Origin: UBA4644 sp034933145
GTDB lineage: Bacteria; Bacillota; Clostridia; Oscillospirales; Butyricicoccaceae
Assembly (NCBI GenBank): GCA_034933145.1
Contig: JAYFOA010000036.1
Location: forward strand, 1-64,000
Direction: 5' to 3'
Length of the DNA: 64,000 nt
Shown here: in pieces, positions 24,557 through 32,866 of the stretch
Layout of the letters: each line of letters starts with the position of its first letter
How positions within the stretch are numbered: position 1 is the stretch's first letter
Program-made: the position numbers and the translations under genes
The notes under the pieces: model-generated
What the model was told of the DNA's origin: nothing
The model's input: the letters and a program-made list of their open reading frames with translations, nothing else
The model's database searches: none

Positions 24557-25042
24557 TCACACCGTGCCAATTTCATTCCCGGCTTCTGACAGCGCTTTTT
24601 CAAACCGCCGGTCAGACTCACAATAGGCACTGTCCCGATACGGCACCTCGGAAAAGCCCCATTTCCGGTACAGCGCGATGGCTGGCATCAGCCGGGAGTT
24701 GGTAAACAGCAGCGCCCGTTCTCCCCCGCGCTCCCGGATACCGGAGATTGCCGCCGCCATCAGCCGGTCGGCGATACCGTGCCTGCGATACTCCGCGCGT
24801 ACCGTCAGCTTGGCGATCTCCCAGATTTTGTCGCCCGCCGGCAGCAGGGAAACGGTGCCGGCGGGTCTTCCGTCCGACAGCGCAATATAGATTGCGCCGC
24901 CAGCGTCTATCGCCGTCTCATACGGATGATCCAGCAGATGAAAATCCTCCGGCTCCAGCAGATCGTATTCCTTCAGCCACTCAAGGGACATCTGCCGCCA
25001 GGCTTCAAAATACCCCACCTGAAAGGGCACAATCTCGATCAC
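24557..25042 (-). CDS. GNAT family N-acetyltransferase
   Basis: 161 residues. The acetyl-CoA-binding motif A is IAKLTVRAEYRRHGIADRLMAAAI (R/Q-x-x-G-x-G/A type), preceded by beta strands with GTVSLLPAGDKIW and followed by ALYRKWGFSEV. The acceptor is unknown. The start is GTG at 25042, overlapping the rqcH stop (GTGA), so the two are translationally coupled. Conservation of this pair with rqcH is not known to me. Confidence 0.85.
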   Translation of the reverse strand: MIEIVPFQVGYFEAWRQMSLEWLKEYDLLEPEDFHLLDHPYETAIDAGGAIYIALSDGRPAGTVSLLPAGDKIWEIAKLTVRAEYRRHGIADRLMAAAISGIRERGGERALLFTNSRLMPAIALYRKWGFSEVPYRDSAYCESDRRFEKALSEAGNEIGTV

Positions 25043-26718
25043 AGGGAATCTCCCGGCAGGGCCGGGGCAACCAGCACGGTCTTGTACTCAAAATAATTAA
25101 CCATCCCCGGCCGGGCGCCCTGCGGATTTTTGAAATATTTTATACGCGTATAGTCTACCGCCGCATGCGGCTGGTTTTTTACCGTACTGTAATAGGCGGC
25201 GGCCGCCGCGGCCTGTTCCATCGCCTTTTCCGACGGATCGTTCCCCTCCGTCTGGAGCACAGCGTGACAGCCAGGCACATTCCGTGCATGGAACCAGAGA
25301 TCCAGTTTGTTCGCGTACCGATGGGTCAGCCGGTCATTCTCTCCATTGTTTCGGCCGCAGAGCAGGGTCATCCCCCCGTCCACCGTAAAGGTCCGCGGCG
25401 CAAACGGCGGCTCCTTGACCTTTTTTCGGCCCTTCTCCCGAGCTTTCAGATATCCGTTTTCCAGCAGCTCCTGCCGAATCAGGGATAGCTGGGACAAATC
25501 TTCCGCTCCCGAAAGCATAAACAGTACGCTTTCAGCATAGGTAAGCTCCTGTTCACCCAGCTCGATCTGATGTGTCAAAGCACTTTCGGCATTTTTCATC
25601 CGCGCATAGCGGGCATACAGGCGCTGGGCATTCTGCTGGGGCGTCTTCTGCGGGTCCAGCTCGATGCACACCTGCGGCAGCGCTTCGTCAAAATAATCGG
25701 TAACCGTCACCGTCCGGTCACCCGGACGGATGGCAAAAAGATTTGCGGTAATCAGGTCGGCCCTGCGCTTCAATTCTTCCCGGCATTGTGCTTCGGCCAG
25801 CTCCTGCCGCTGGGACGCCAGCTTTCGGCGCAGGCGGTCGCGAACATTCTGCATGGTGCGGGTCATCTCGGCGGACGCACTGCGTACAGTCTCTTCTCTG
25901 GCATGGGCGCTGTAAAATGCATCCAGCAGGAACGAAAAATCGGGCCAGAGGGTATTCTCTCCCCCATACTGCCGCACTGGGAAGGCCGATACCTCCCGCA
26001 TCGCATCTTCCACTGTCAGCAGATAGGGCCGCGGCGGCGCAGAGAAGATCGCCCGCAGCTCTCTGGCGGCTACTTCCGGGTTTCCCCCGGCACGGAAAAA
26101 AGCCTCTCTTGCGAGCAGCGGCGATACGCCGGTTACCATCCCGCAAAGCTCCTGCGGCTCCTTACAGCGGGCGCACAGCGCGGCCAGTTCCGTCTCCGGC
26201 AGCGATTCTGCCAGTGGGCGTTCAGGCCGAGGCGGCAGGCGGTAGCGCAAGCCGGGAAGTACGGGTCGGGGCGACGCCTCCTGCCCGACGTTTTTCAGAC
26301 AGGCCAAAATTACCCCGTCTTCCTCCGTAAGGATCAGGTTGGTCAGCCGGCCGGTCAGCTCACACCGCAGCTTCCGTGTACGCACATCGCCCAGCTCGTC
26401 CACCGCAGTAAAGCACAGCTCGAGAATGCGTTCTCCTTCCGGCCGTGCAACCCCGGTGATCCGTGCGCCGGACATATGCTTTCGCAGCAGCATGCAGAAC
26501 ATCGGCGGCACATCGGGATACTCGAATTTCTCTTCCGTTATATGGACGCGGGCGTCGCCGCCCGCGCTGAGCAGCAGCTTCAGTACGCCCAGGTCCGCCC
26601 GCAGATGGAGCACAACCCGGTCGCGGCGAGGCATATAGATTTTATCCACGCGGGCATTTTTCAGTTTTTCATCCAGCTCGGCGCACAGTCCGCCGATCAG
26701 CAGGTTATCGAGCGCCAT
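25039..26718 (-). CDS. rqcH: RqcH-type NFACT protein (ribosome quality control)
   Basis: 559 residues, normal for the family (formerly fibronectin-binding protein A). Residues 1-~210 are NFACT-N (MALDNLLIGGLCAELDEKL, MFCMLLRKHMSGARI), followed by helix-hairpin-helix and a coiled coil (about 270-420), and NFACT-R near 440-540 (LTHRYANKLDLWFHARNVPG, then SEKAMEQAAAAAAYYS). RqcH binds stalled 50S subunits and adds C-terminal alanine tails. It overlaps trmK (by 14 bases) and the GNAT gene (by 4 bases), so they form one operon. Confidence 0.92.
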   Translation of the reverse strand: MALDNLLIGGLCAELDEKLKNARVDKIYMPRRDRVVLHLRADLGVLKLLLSAGGDARVHITEEKFEYPDVPPMFCMLLRKHMSGARITGVARPEGERILELCFTAVDELGDVRTRKLRCELTGRLTNLILTEEDGVILACLKNVGQEASPRPVLPGLRYRLPPRPERPLAESLPETELAALCARCKEPQELCGMVTGVSPLLAREAFFRAGGNPEVAARELRAIFSAPPRPYLLTVEDAMREVSAFPVRQYGGENTLWPDFSFLLDAFYSAHAREETVRSASAEMTRTMQNVRDRLRRKLASQRQELAEAQCREELKRRADLITANLFAIRPGDRTVTVTDYFDEALPQVCIELDPQKTPQQNAQRLYARYARMKNAESALTHQIELGEQELTYAESVLFMLSGAEDLSQLSLIRQELLENGYLKAREKGRKKVKEPPFAPRTFTVDGGMTLLCGRNNGENDRLTHRYANKLDLWFHARNVPGCHAVLQTEGNDPSEKAMEQAAAAAAYYSTVKNQPHAAVDYTRIKYFKNPQGARPGMVNYFEYKTVLVAPALPGDSL

Positions 26719-27370
26719 CGGCCAGCGCCTCCAATCGCTTTAATATCCGCTCTTCTTCCGCAGTATCGTGGCCAGCGCGGCGCTTTCCCGCGGCAACTTG
26801 CCGCAGGCGCGCCCGCCGAAGGGCCAGATATTCCGGAAATTGAGGATCGGAATATATTTTTTCCGTACAGATATAGTCGTTTTCCGCCCCCATCGGCGGT
26901 TTCCCGCCCCGGGCGCGCAAGACGCAATACAGATGCCCGCCCTCGCGCGCCAGACACTCTTCTTCCACGGTATAGCCATGCCCGGCAAGAAATCGGCGCA
27001 GCGTGTCAGCCCGGGTCTGCGGCTGAAGAACCAACGTGTGATCGCCACCCGCCGTCCAGGGTGCATCCGCCAGAATATCGGCAATCGTCTCGCCGCCCAT
27101 GCCGCAGATGACCACCGTGTCACCGTCCGCAGGGGAAAAGGCAGACAGTCCGTCACATAGGGTCAGCGATATTTTATCCTCCAACCCGGCAGCGCAGATA
27201 TGCGCACGGGCATGCTCCAGAGGTCCCGGCCGCAGATCGGAGGCCTCGACCTGCACACCTTCCTTTGCCAGCGCAATGGAAAGATAGGCATGATCGCAGC
27301 CCACGTCAATAACTCTTTTTGTACCGGAGCAAAGCTTGGCAGCAAGTGCCAGGCGGGGAGTCAACAGCAT
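26705..27370 (-). CDS. trmK: tRNA (adenine22-N1)-methyltransferase
   Basis: 221 residues. The SAM-binding loop is VIDVGCDHAYLSIALAKEG and the second motif is TVVICGMGGETIADIL, both diagnostic of the TrmK (COG2384) family. The C-terminal half (ERILKRLEAL) is the coiled-coil tRNA-binding domain. It methylates N1 of A22 in bacterial tRNAs. The gene heads the trmK-rqcH-GNAT operon. The start at 27370 has GAGG. Confidence 0.92.
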   Translation of the reverse strand: MLLTPRLALAAKLCSGTKRVIDVGCDHAYLSIALAKEGVQVEASDLRPGPLEHARAHICAAGLEDKISLTLCDGLSAFSPADGDTVVICGMGGETIADILADAPWTAGGDHTLVLQPQTRADTLRRFLAGHGYTVEEECLAREGGHLYCVLRARGGKPPMGAENDYICTEKIYSDPQFPEYLALRRARLRQVAAGKRRAGHDTAEEERILKRLEALADGAR

Positions 27371-27542
27371 ACGTTCACCTCAAATATGTAAAAAAGCCGC
27401 CGCAAAGCGATCTGCCATTCCGGACGCAAACCGCGACACCCGGCACCGCCGGAAACGCCGGCGGCGCGTTGGGTTCCGTCGGCCGACATGCGTCCTCAGG
27501 ATGACAGAGCAGCTGTTTTGCAGCGGCCCCTTCTTGACGGAT
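27371..27542. other. GC-rich intergenic region with hairpins
   Basis: It contains GCCGCCGG/CCGGCGGC-type inverted repeats (27443-27470) and, for the minus strand, a CGCTTTGCGGCGGC stretch before TTTTTT near 27395, which probably ends the DUF1858 transcript. No gene. Confidence 0.4.
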
Positions 27543-27743
27543 TTACTTGGACGCCAGGTAAGCGTTGATACGCTCTACCAGAGCATCTGCGTCCGTGCCG
27601 TGAACGGCACAGGCCTCGGCAATGCTCTCGCCGCGGGACGACGGGCAACCCAGGCAGTGCATCCCGATATCAAAGAAAAATTCGGCGGTTCCGACGTCTT
27701 GATCCAGGATATCGCCAATCAGCGTCTCTTTTGTGACAGTCAT
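27543..27743 (-). CDS. DUF1858 redox-disulfide protein
   Basis: 66 residues, full family length. The pattern TVTKETLIGDILDQDV, then FFFDIGMHCLGCPSSRGESI, is that of the hybrid-cluster-protein-associated redox disulfide domain; the CLGC motif could be a redox pair or bind a metal. The family acts in cytoplasmic redox or sulfur chemistry, but no partner is next to it here. The start at 27743 has GGAGG. Confidence 0.85.
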   Translation of the reverse strand: MTVTKETLIGDILDQDVGTAEFFFDIGMHCLGCPSSRGESIAEACAVHGTDADALVERINAYLASK

Positions 27744-27968
27744 GCGTTTTGACCTCCATTCGCTTTAGTCTGCTCGATTTACTAAATGATTATACAATGT
27801 CCTTCGACAATTTTCAACCCTATTTGCGTCCATCGTCGGATGCATCCTTCTCGTTTTACCCGGCCGGGCTTTTCCATCTTCCGGCTAGTCGAGGTACAGG
27901 AGGCCGGACATAGCTTGGGGTGAATATATTTGCTCATAGAGGAGATGAAATTTAGTGTGCAAGCGTGC

Positions 27969-27974
27969 TATAAT
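27969..27974 (+). promoter_or_regulatory. Extended -10 promoter of the aldolase gene
   Basis: TGC-TATAAT (TGn extended -10) lies 34 bases before the ATG. The -35 region is weak. Confidence 0.5.
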
Positions 27975-28007
27975 AAAAAAAGATGTTTGTACAAAGGAGA
28001 TAATTTT

Positions 28008-28895
28008 ATGAATAAGGAGCAACTGGACCGCATCCGTACAGGAAAAGGTTTTATCGCTGCCTTAGATCAGAGCGGCGGAAGTACGCCAAAAGCACTTCTT
28101 CAGTACGGGATTCAGGAAGACCGCTATTCCAATGAAGAAGAAATGTTTGATTTGGTACATGGCATGAGGAAGCGGATCATAACAAGCCCTGCATTTACTT
28201 CCGAACATATTTTGGGCGCCATTTTATTTGAAAACACAATGGATCGCACCATTCAAAATTTATTTACTGCGGATTATCTATGGGAGAAGAAGGATATTGT
28301 TTCTTTTTTAAAGATTGATAAAGGGCTTGCCGCTGTTGAAAATGGCGTTCAGCTTATGAAACCAATCCCGGATTTGGACAATTCTATAAAGCGGGCTGTT
28401 GAAAGGCACATTTTCGGAACCAAAATGCGCTCTGTCATTAAAGAAGCCAACTATGAAGGAATACGCAAGGCCGTTGCACAGCAATTTGAAATTGGCAAAC
28501 GAATCATTGCGGCCGGACTTATTCCTATTATCGAACCCGAGGTGGATATTCACAGCCCGGATAAAGAGGAATCTGAAAAAATATTAAAGCATGAAATTTC
28601 AGATCAATTGTCAAGCCTTAGACAAGAGGCCAAGATCATACTTAAGTTATCGATCCCGACAAAAGACAATTTCTTTTTTGATTTTGTAATTGACCCTCAT
28701 ATCGTACGGGTTGTGGCTTTGTCGGGCGGATATACGCAAACGGAAGCCTGTAAAAAGTTATCATGCAATCAGGGCGTGATCGCCAGCTTTTCACGGGCTC
28801 TATCGCAAGGCCTGACAGTTCAGCAAACGGATGAGGAATTTAACAGGACATTGTCAAGCTCCATAAAAGCTGTTTATGCAGCTTCCATTACATAA
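28008..28895 (+). CDS. fda: Class I fructose-bisphosphate aldolase
   Basis: 295 residues from ATG 28008, selected because AAAGGAG precedes it; an upstream in-frame ATG has none. MNKEQLDRIRTGKGFIAALD and QSGGSTPKAL are the conserved start of bacterial class I aldolases. The Schiff-base lysine region is probably ILKLSIPTKDNFF, and VVALSGGYTQTEACKKL binds the second phosphate. It cleaves fructose 1,6-bisphosphate to DHAP and glyceraldehyde 3-phosphate in glycolysis without metal. The gene is more AT-rich than its neighbours, which suggests transfer or different codon selection. The closest relatives in clostridia are about this length. Confidence 0.9.
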   Translation: MNKEQLDRIRTGKGFIAALDQSGGSTPKALLQYGIQEDRYSNEEEMFDLVHGMRKRIITSPAFTSEHILGAILFENTMDRTIQNLFTADYLWEKKDIVSFLKIDKGLAAVENGVQLMKPIPDLDNSIKRAVERHIFGTKMRSVIKEANYEGIRKAVAQQFEIGKRIIAAGLIPIIEPEVDIHSPDKEESEKILKHEISDQLSSLRQEAKIILKLSIPTKDNFFFDFVIDPHIVRVVALSGGYTQTEACKKLSCNQGVIASFSRALSQGLTVQQTDEEFNRTLSSSIKAVYAASIT

Positions 28896-28940
28896 TGGTT
28901 CTCCCCCACCGCTCTTTTCACGCCGGACATATCCTCAACA

Positions 28941-28976
28941 AAAAAACCGCCCCGCCAAAAGGCGGAGCGGTTTTTT
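28941..28976. terminator. Bidirectional terminator between fda and the zinc-finger gene
   Basis: AAAAAACCGCcCCGCC pairs with GGCGGaGCGGTTTTTT around AAAA. Both strands end in a T-run. Confidence 0.85.
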
Positions 28977-28986
28977 GTGAGCAAAA

Positions 28987-29265
28987 TTACTGCTGCTCGC
29001 GCATCTTGGCGAAGCACTCGCTGCAATAGACCGGACGATCGGTCTTGGGCTCAAAGGGAACTTTCGCTTCCTTGCCGCAGGCGGCGCAGACAGCGGTGAA
29101 GTACTCGCGCGGGCCACGGGCAGCCTGCTTGCGGCTGTCACGGCATGTTTTGCAGCGCTGGGGCTCGTTCTGGAAGCCGCGCTCCGCATAGAACTCCTGC
29201 TCACCGGCGGTGAACACGAACTCCTTGCCGCACTCTTTGCACACTAAGGTCTTGTCTTCGTACAT
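28987..29265 (-). CDS. Zinc-ribbon domain protein
   Basis: 92 residues from ATG 29265 (AGAGAGG upstream). There are three CxxC pairs: LVCKECGKEFVF, RCKTCRDSRKQ and AVCAACGKEAKV, plus YCSECFAKM near the end, so the protein should bind two zinc ions. AGEQEFYAERGF between the first two pairs is typical of a common clostridial zinc-ribbon family. The function is unknown; nucleic acid or ribosome association is a guess. It follows the sigma factor by 52 bases and may be in its operon. Confidence 0.8.
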   Translation of the reverse strand: MYEDKTLVCKECGKEFVFTAGEQEFYAERGFQNEPQRCKTCRDSRKQAARGPREYFTAVCAACGKEAKVPFEPKTDRPVYCSECFAKMREQQ

Positions 29266-29317
29266 GGTTTTTACCTCTCTTTTCCGCGATGCGGTGATTA
29301 AAATATGCGAACAGGTC

Positions 29318-29869
29318 TTACCTGCTGTCGCCACTGTTGAGATAATGCGCAAGCTTTTGCCGGATGCGCCGGACGGCGTTATCTACGGATTTGGGCGGGC
29401 GGGACATCCGCGCCGCTATTTCATTTACCGTGTAGCCTTCCAGATACGGATCCAGGACAGACGCCTCAAAAGGAGACAGCAGGCCGTAAAGTGCAGCTTG
29501 GATCTCTTTTGCGGATTCGTTTGCCAGACATTGTGTCTCGGGATCGAAGTGAGCTTCTTGACCGGGAAGTGCGGAAAAGAACTGAAGTCGGATGCGTGTT
29601 CCTTCCTCTCGCTGATAGCCGGAGACATCAGAACGCACCGCGTCGTAAAGTCGATTTCGAATGCAGAAAGTCGCGTATGCTTCAAAAGAATCATTGCGCT
29701 CGGGATTATAGGAACGGATGGCCTTCAGCAGGCCGATCATCCCTTCCTGATAAAGATCGTCCTGATCGCCGCCCCGAAGAAACAGCGGCCGCACCAGACG
29801 AGACACCAACCGGGAATATTCCCGGGCAAAATCTTCCTCATGGGCAGATGCCGGATATTCGTTCACCAT
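29318..29869 (-). CDS. Sigma-70 family RNA polymerase sigma factor (SigH-like)
   Basis: 183 residues from the ATG at 29869 (CGGAG upstream); a longer form from 29905 lacks a site. Region 2 is visible as LVRPLFLRGGDQDDLYQEGM, IGLLKAIRSYNPERND and FEAYATFCIRNRLYDAVR, and region 4 as LSPFEASVLDPYLEGYTVNEIA with the helix-turn-helix KSVDNAVRRIRQKL. It is like SigH/Spo0H, which controls early sporulation or competence, but the region 3 linker differs and it may be another alternative sigma factor. Confidence 0.8.
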   Translation of the reverse strand: MVNEYPASAHEEDFAREYSRLVSRLVRPLFLRGGDQDDLYQEGMIGLLKAIRSYNPERNDSFEAYATFCIRNRLYDAVRSDVSGYQREEGTRIRLQFFSALPGQEAHFDPETQCLANESAKEIQAALYGLLSPFEASVLDPYLEGYTVNEIAARMSRPPKSVDNAVRRIRQKLAHYLNSGDSR

Positions 29870-30014
29870 TTTTCTCCGTTTTTCGGCTGTTTGCACAACC
29901 AACATCCGGTAATACAGATATTATATAACAATATTTACATACTGTCAATAGAAAACAGGGGGAACTATGGGCATATTGCCCGTTTTTCGCCCGTTCTCAC
30001 GGCAAATCCGTCTG

Positions 30015-30476
30015 TTACGACTTAATTAGCTCTTCCGGGTCGACTGAATGTTCTTCCTTAATGGTAGAAAGGATGACGATCGTGCGGGTACTCTGCACGC
30101 CGACAGCCCCTTTGATCGTATTCAGGAGCCGCTCCAGAGAGGGCGTGTTGTCGGTACAGACCTTCAGCAGAAAATCCGAATCGCCGGTAATGTAATGGCA
30201 CTCCAGAATTTCTCTGTTTGACAGGACTACAGCTGTGAACTTTTCAATATGCTTTGGATGCTCCAGACTTACAAAAATAAACGCCGTCACGTCTTTTCCG
30301 GCCTTGGCACCGTTAATGATCGTCGTGTGTCGGCTGATCAGTCCTGAATTTTCCAGCTTGCGGATACGCTCAATCACGGCTGAAACCGACATATTGACCT
30401 TTTCGCTGATTACGCTGGCATTTTCACGCGCATTGGCACGAAGGCACTTTAGAATTTTGACATCAATATCGTCCAT
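30015..30476 (-). CDS. Lrp/AsnC family transcriptional regulator
   Basis: 153 residues, full length. The N-terminal winged helix-turn-helix (ILKCLRANARENASVISEKV, AVIERIRKLENSGLI) is followed by the RAM effector/oligomerisation domain (VTAFIFVSLEHPKHIEKFTA, ECHYITGDSDFLLKVCTD). Members respond to amino acids and control their metabolism. Target genes cannot be told from the context. Start has GGAGG. Confidence 0.9.
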   Translation of the reverse strand: MDDIDVKILKCLRANARENASVISEKVNMSVSAVIERIRKLENSGLISRHTTIINGAKAGKDVTAFIFVSLEHPKHIEKFTAVVLSNREILECHYITGDSDFLLKVCTDNTPSLERLLNTIKGAVGVQSTRTIVILSTIKEEHSVDPEELIKS

Positions 30477-30671
30477 GGCTGCGGCCTCCTGAAATTTTAT
30501 GGCTAAGTGGTGTTATAATACCATTTATTCCAAAATAAATCAAGACGAAAGCCACATAAAATGAAAATTTTTCGGGGATTTTGTGATTAAATTCACATTG
30601 ACGCGGAATTCCCTGTGTGATTCACCTTTATCCCCAGCAATATTTCCCCTGTCGCAAAACTGGCAAAGCAA

Positions 30672-30708
30672 CACGGCGCGGTTATGGCAGAGCCATGACC
30701 GCGCCGTG
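30672..30708 (-). terminator. Strong hairpin after glmS
   Basis: CACGGCGCGGTTATGGC and GCCATGACCGCGCCGTG form a 17-bp stem (one G-T) around AGA, 16 bases past the glmS stop. T-run is weak (TTGCTTTG). Confidence 0.65.
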
Positions 30709-30723
30709 CCATTCTATGCGTTT

Positions 30724-32553
30724 TTACTCCACCGTGACCGATTTTGCAAGGTTCCGCGGCTTGTCAATGTCACAGCCGCGGTATACGCCTACATAATAGG
30801 CAAGCAGCTGCATCGGAAGGATCGACAGCGATGCCGAAAGCTCCGCCGGACAGGCGGGGATGCGTACCAGATGGTCGCATATCTCCGGATCTTCTTTAAA
30901 TTCCTCATTGTTGGTGACCAAAATCACCGATGCTCCCCGTGCCTTCACCGTCTTGACGTTGGAGATGATCTTTTCAAACAGACGCGGTTCGTCAGCCAGC
31001 GCGACCACCAGCGTGCCCGGCTCGATCAGAGAGATCGTGCCGTGCTTAAGCTCGCCGCTGGCATAGGCCTCACTGTGCACATAGGAGATTTCCTTGAGCT
31101 TCAGGGACGCCTCCTGCGCAGCGGCAAAATCGATGCCGCGGCCGATAAAAAATGCGCTCGTCTGATTATAATACAGAGATGCCAGATGCTGCATCTGCTC
31201 GCGGCACTGAAGCGTCTGCTCTACCATTTCCGGCAGGCGGTTGATATTCGTGCAAAGGGAGCGCGCGTCCCAGCCTTTCAGCATACCCCGGCCCTGCGCA
31301 GCCAGCACCGCGATCAGATACATGGCGGCCAGCTGGGCGGAATAGGCCTTCGTCGTGGCAACGGCAATTTCCGGCCCGGCCCAGGTATACAGCACATGAT
31401 CAGCTTCCCGTGCCGCGCTGGAGGCCAGCACGTTGACGACGGCTACGGTGACTGCGCCGCGCTTTTTCGCCTCCCGCAGCGCGGCCAGTGTGTCAGCGGT
31501 TTCCCCGCTTTGGCTGATGACGATGCAAAGATCGTCCGGCCCAATGATCGGATCGCCATAGCGGAACTCAGAGGCGACCTGCGCCACCACGGGGATACGG
31601 GCCAGGCGTTCAATCACGGTTTTCCCTACCAGTCCCGCGTGCAGCGCGGAGCCGCAGGCAGTGATATGGATAGAGTGGACAAACTTGAACAGCTCAGGGG
31701 TCAGCCCCTCTTCCACCAGCATGGGAAGGCCATCCTTCATCCGGGGTGCGACGGTGTCGCGGACCGCCTTCGGCTGCTCCATGATCTCTTTGATCATGAA
31801 ATGCTCATACCCGCCCTTTTCGGCGGCCGACACATCCCAGGTGACGGTGTTGACCTGCTTTTCCACCGGATTGCCAAGCGCGTTGTAGACCGTGACGCCC
31901 TCCGGCGTCAGCTTTGCCACCTCTCCGTCGCCCAACACGATATATTCGCGGGTCAGCGCCAGGATGGCCGGGATATCAGAAGCGATCATGTTCTCACCCC
32001 GGCCGAGGCCCACGATCAGCGGATTATCCCGCCGCGTGCAGACCAAGGTATCCGGGCTGTCCGCCGTCACTACGCCCAGCGCGTAAGAGCCGCGCAGGCG
32101 GCGGGCGGTTTCCAGCATAGCCTTGACCGGATCGCCCTGATAATTCATCTGGAAAATATGAGCAACCACCTCTGTATCGGTCTGCGTCTTGATCTCATAA
32201 CCCGCCGCGCGCAGCATCTCGCGCAGCTCCAGATAATTTTCAATAATCCCGTTGTGAACCAGCGCCACCCGGCCATTCTGGCTGAGATGCGGATGGGCGT
32301 TCAGGTCGCTCGGCTCTCCATGGGTCGCCCAGCGTGTATGTCCGATGCCGCAGGTAGCGTTCAGCTCGCCTTGCTCCTTCAGCTTTTCCTCCAGCACGGC
32401 GATCCGCCCGCGTGTTTTGACAACGCGCAGTGCATCGCCCATCTGAAGGGCGACACCCGCGGAGTCATATCCGCGGTATTCCAGCTTATAAAGCCCCTGA
32501 AGCAGCACGGAAACGGCCTGCTTCGGGCCGGTATAACCAACGATTCCACACAT
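30724..32553 (-). CDS. glmS: Glutamine-fructose-6-phosphate aminotransferase
   Basis: 609 residues, full length. Cys2 of MCGIVGYTGPKQAV is the glutaminase nucleophile. The amidotransferase domain (residues 1-240) includes HTRWATHGEPSDLNAHPH. Two SIS sugar-isomerase domains follow (about 290-420 and 460-590), with SQSGETADTLAALREAK and the C-terminal KSVTVE. It makes glucosamine 6-phosphate for peptidoglycan. The transcript carries a self-cleaving ribozyme immediately upstream (32605-32756), so expression should fall when glucosamine 6-phosphate rises. glmM lies upstream in the same direction. Confidence 0.97.
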   Translation of the reverse strand: MCGIVGYTGPKQAVSVLLQGLYKLEYRGYDSAGVALQMGDALRVVKTRGRIAVLEEKLKEQGELNATCGIGHTRWATHGEPSDLNAHPHLSQNGRVALVHNGIIENYLELREMLRAAGYEIKTQTDTEVVAHIFQMNYQGDPVKAMLETARRLRGSYALGVVTADSPDTLVCTRRDNPLIVGLGRGENMIASDIPAILALTREYIVLGDGEVAKLTPEGVTVYNALGNPVEKQVNTVTWDVSAAEKGGYEHFMIKEIMEQPKAVRDTVAPRMKDGLPMLVEEGLTPELFKFVHSIHITACGSALHAGLVGKTVIERLARIPVVAQVASEFRYGDPIIGPDDLCIVISQSGETADTLAALREAKKRGAVTVAVVNVLASSAAREADHVLYTWAGPEIAVATTKAYSAQLAAMYLIAVLAAQGRGMLKGWDARSLCTNINRLPEMVEQTLQCREQMQHLASLYYNQTSAFFIGRGIDFAAAQEASLKLKEISYVHSEAYASGELKHGTISLIEPGTLVVALADEPRLFEKIISNVKTVKARGASVILVTNNEEFKEDPEICDHLVRIPACPAELSASLSILPMQLLAYYVGVYRGCDIDKPRNLAKSVTVE

Positions 32554-32604
32554 ATAGTAAAGTCTCTCCTGTATTCAATATAATAATGTTTGTGCCGCGG
32601 GAGG

Positions 32605-32756
32605 GCGCTTTTGTCGCCCCGGTCACCCGGGGGTTTTGTCAGCGCGCTCTTTCGCCGCGCGACGCAGCGGGAGGCATCCGCCGAACCGTTCGATTTTCAG
32701 GGTTTCCCCTAACCTCCATCCTCGTCAACTGCCAAATCCATGGCAGTTCCGGCGCT
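32605..32756 (-). ncRNA. glmS ribozyme-riboswitch
   Basis: The minus strand reads AAGCGCCGGAACTGCC, then GACGAGGATGGAGGTTA, CGGCGGATGCCTCCCG, GCGAAAGAG and, at the 3' end, GACAAAACC with GGGCGACAAAAG, the sequence order of glmS ribozymes. The cleavage site is between A32756 and G32755, just before GCGCC. Glucosamine 6-phosphate acts as cofactor for cleavage, after which the mRNA is degraded. It lies between glmM and glmS, 51 bases before the glmS start. Confidence 0.95.
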
Positions 32757-32866
32757 TATCTGTACCTTCCCCCTTTCATCTGTCAGCTATCTATATCAGC
32801 GCGGCGGGTATATCCGCCGCGGGAAACACAGAATTTCACGGGGCTGTGTCACCGTCGCTGCGCCCC

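Noticed and set aside
25570..27111. A 513-codon plus-strand open frame over rqcH and trmK
   Set aside because: Antisense shadow; low-complexity Arg/Gln/Pro composition and no start site.
30583..32583. A 666-codon plus-strand open frame over glmS
   Set aside because: Antisense shadow of glmS. The opposite frame has all GlmS motifs.
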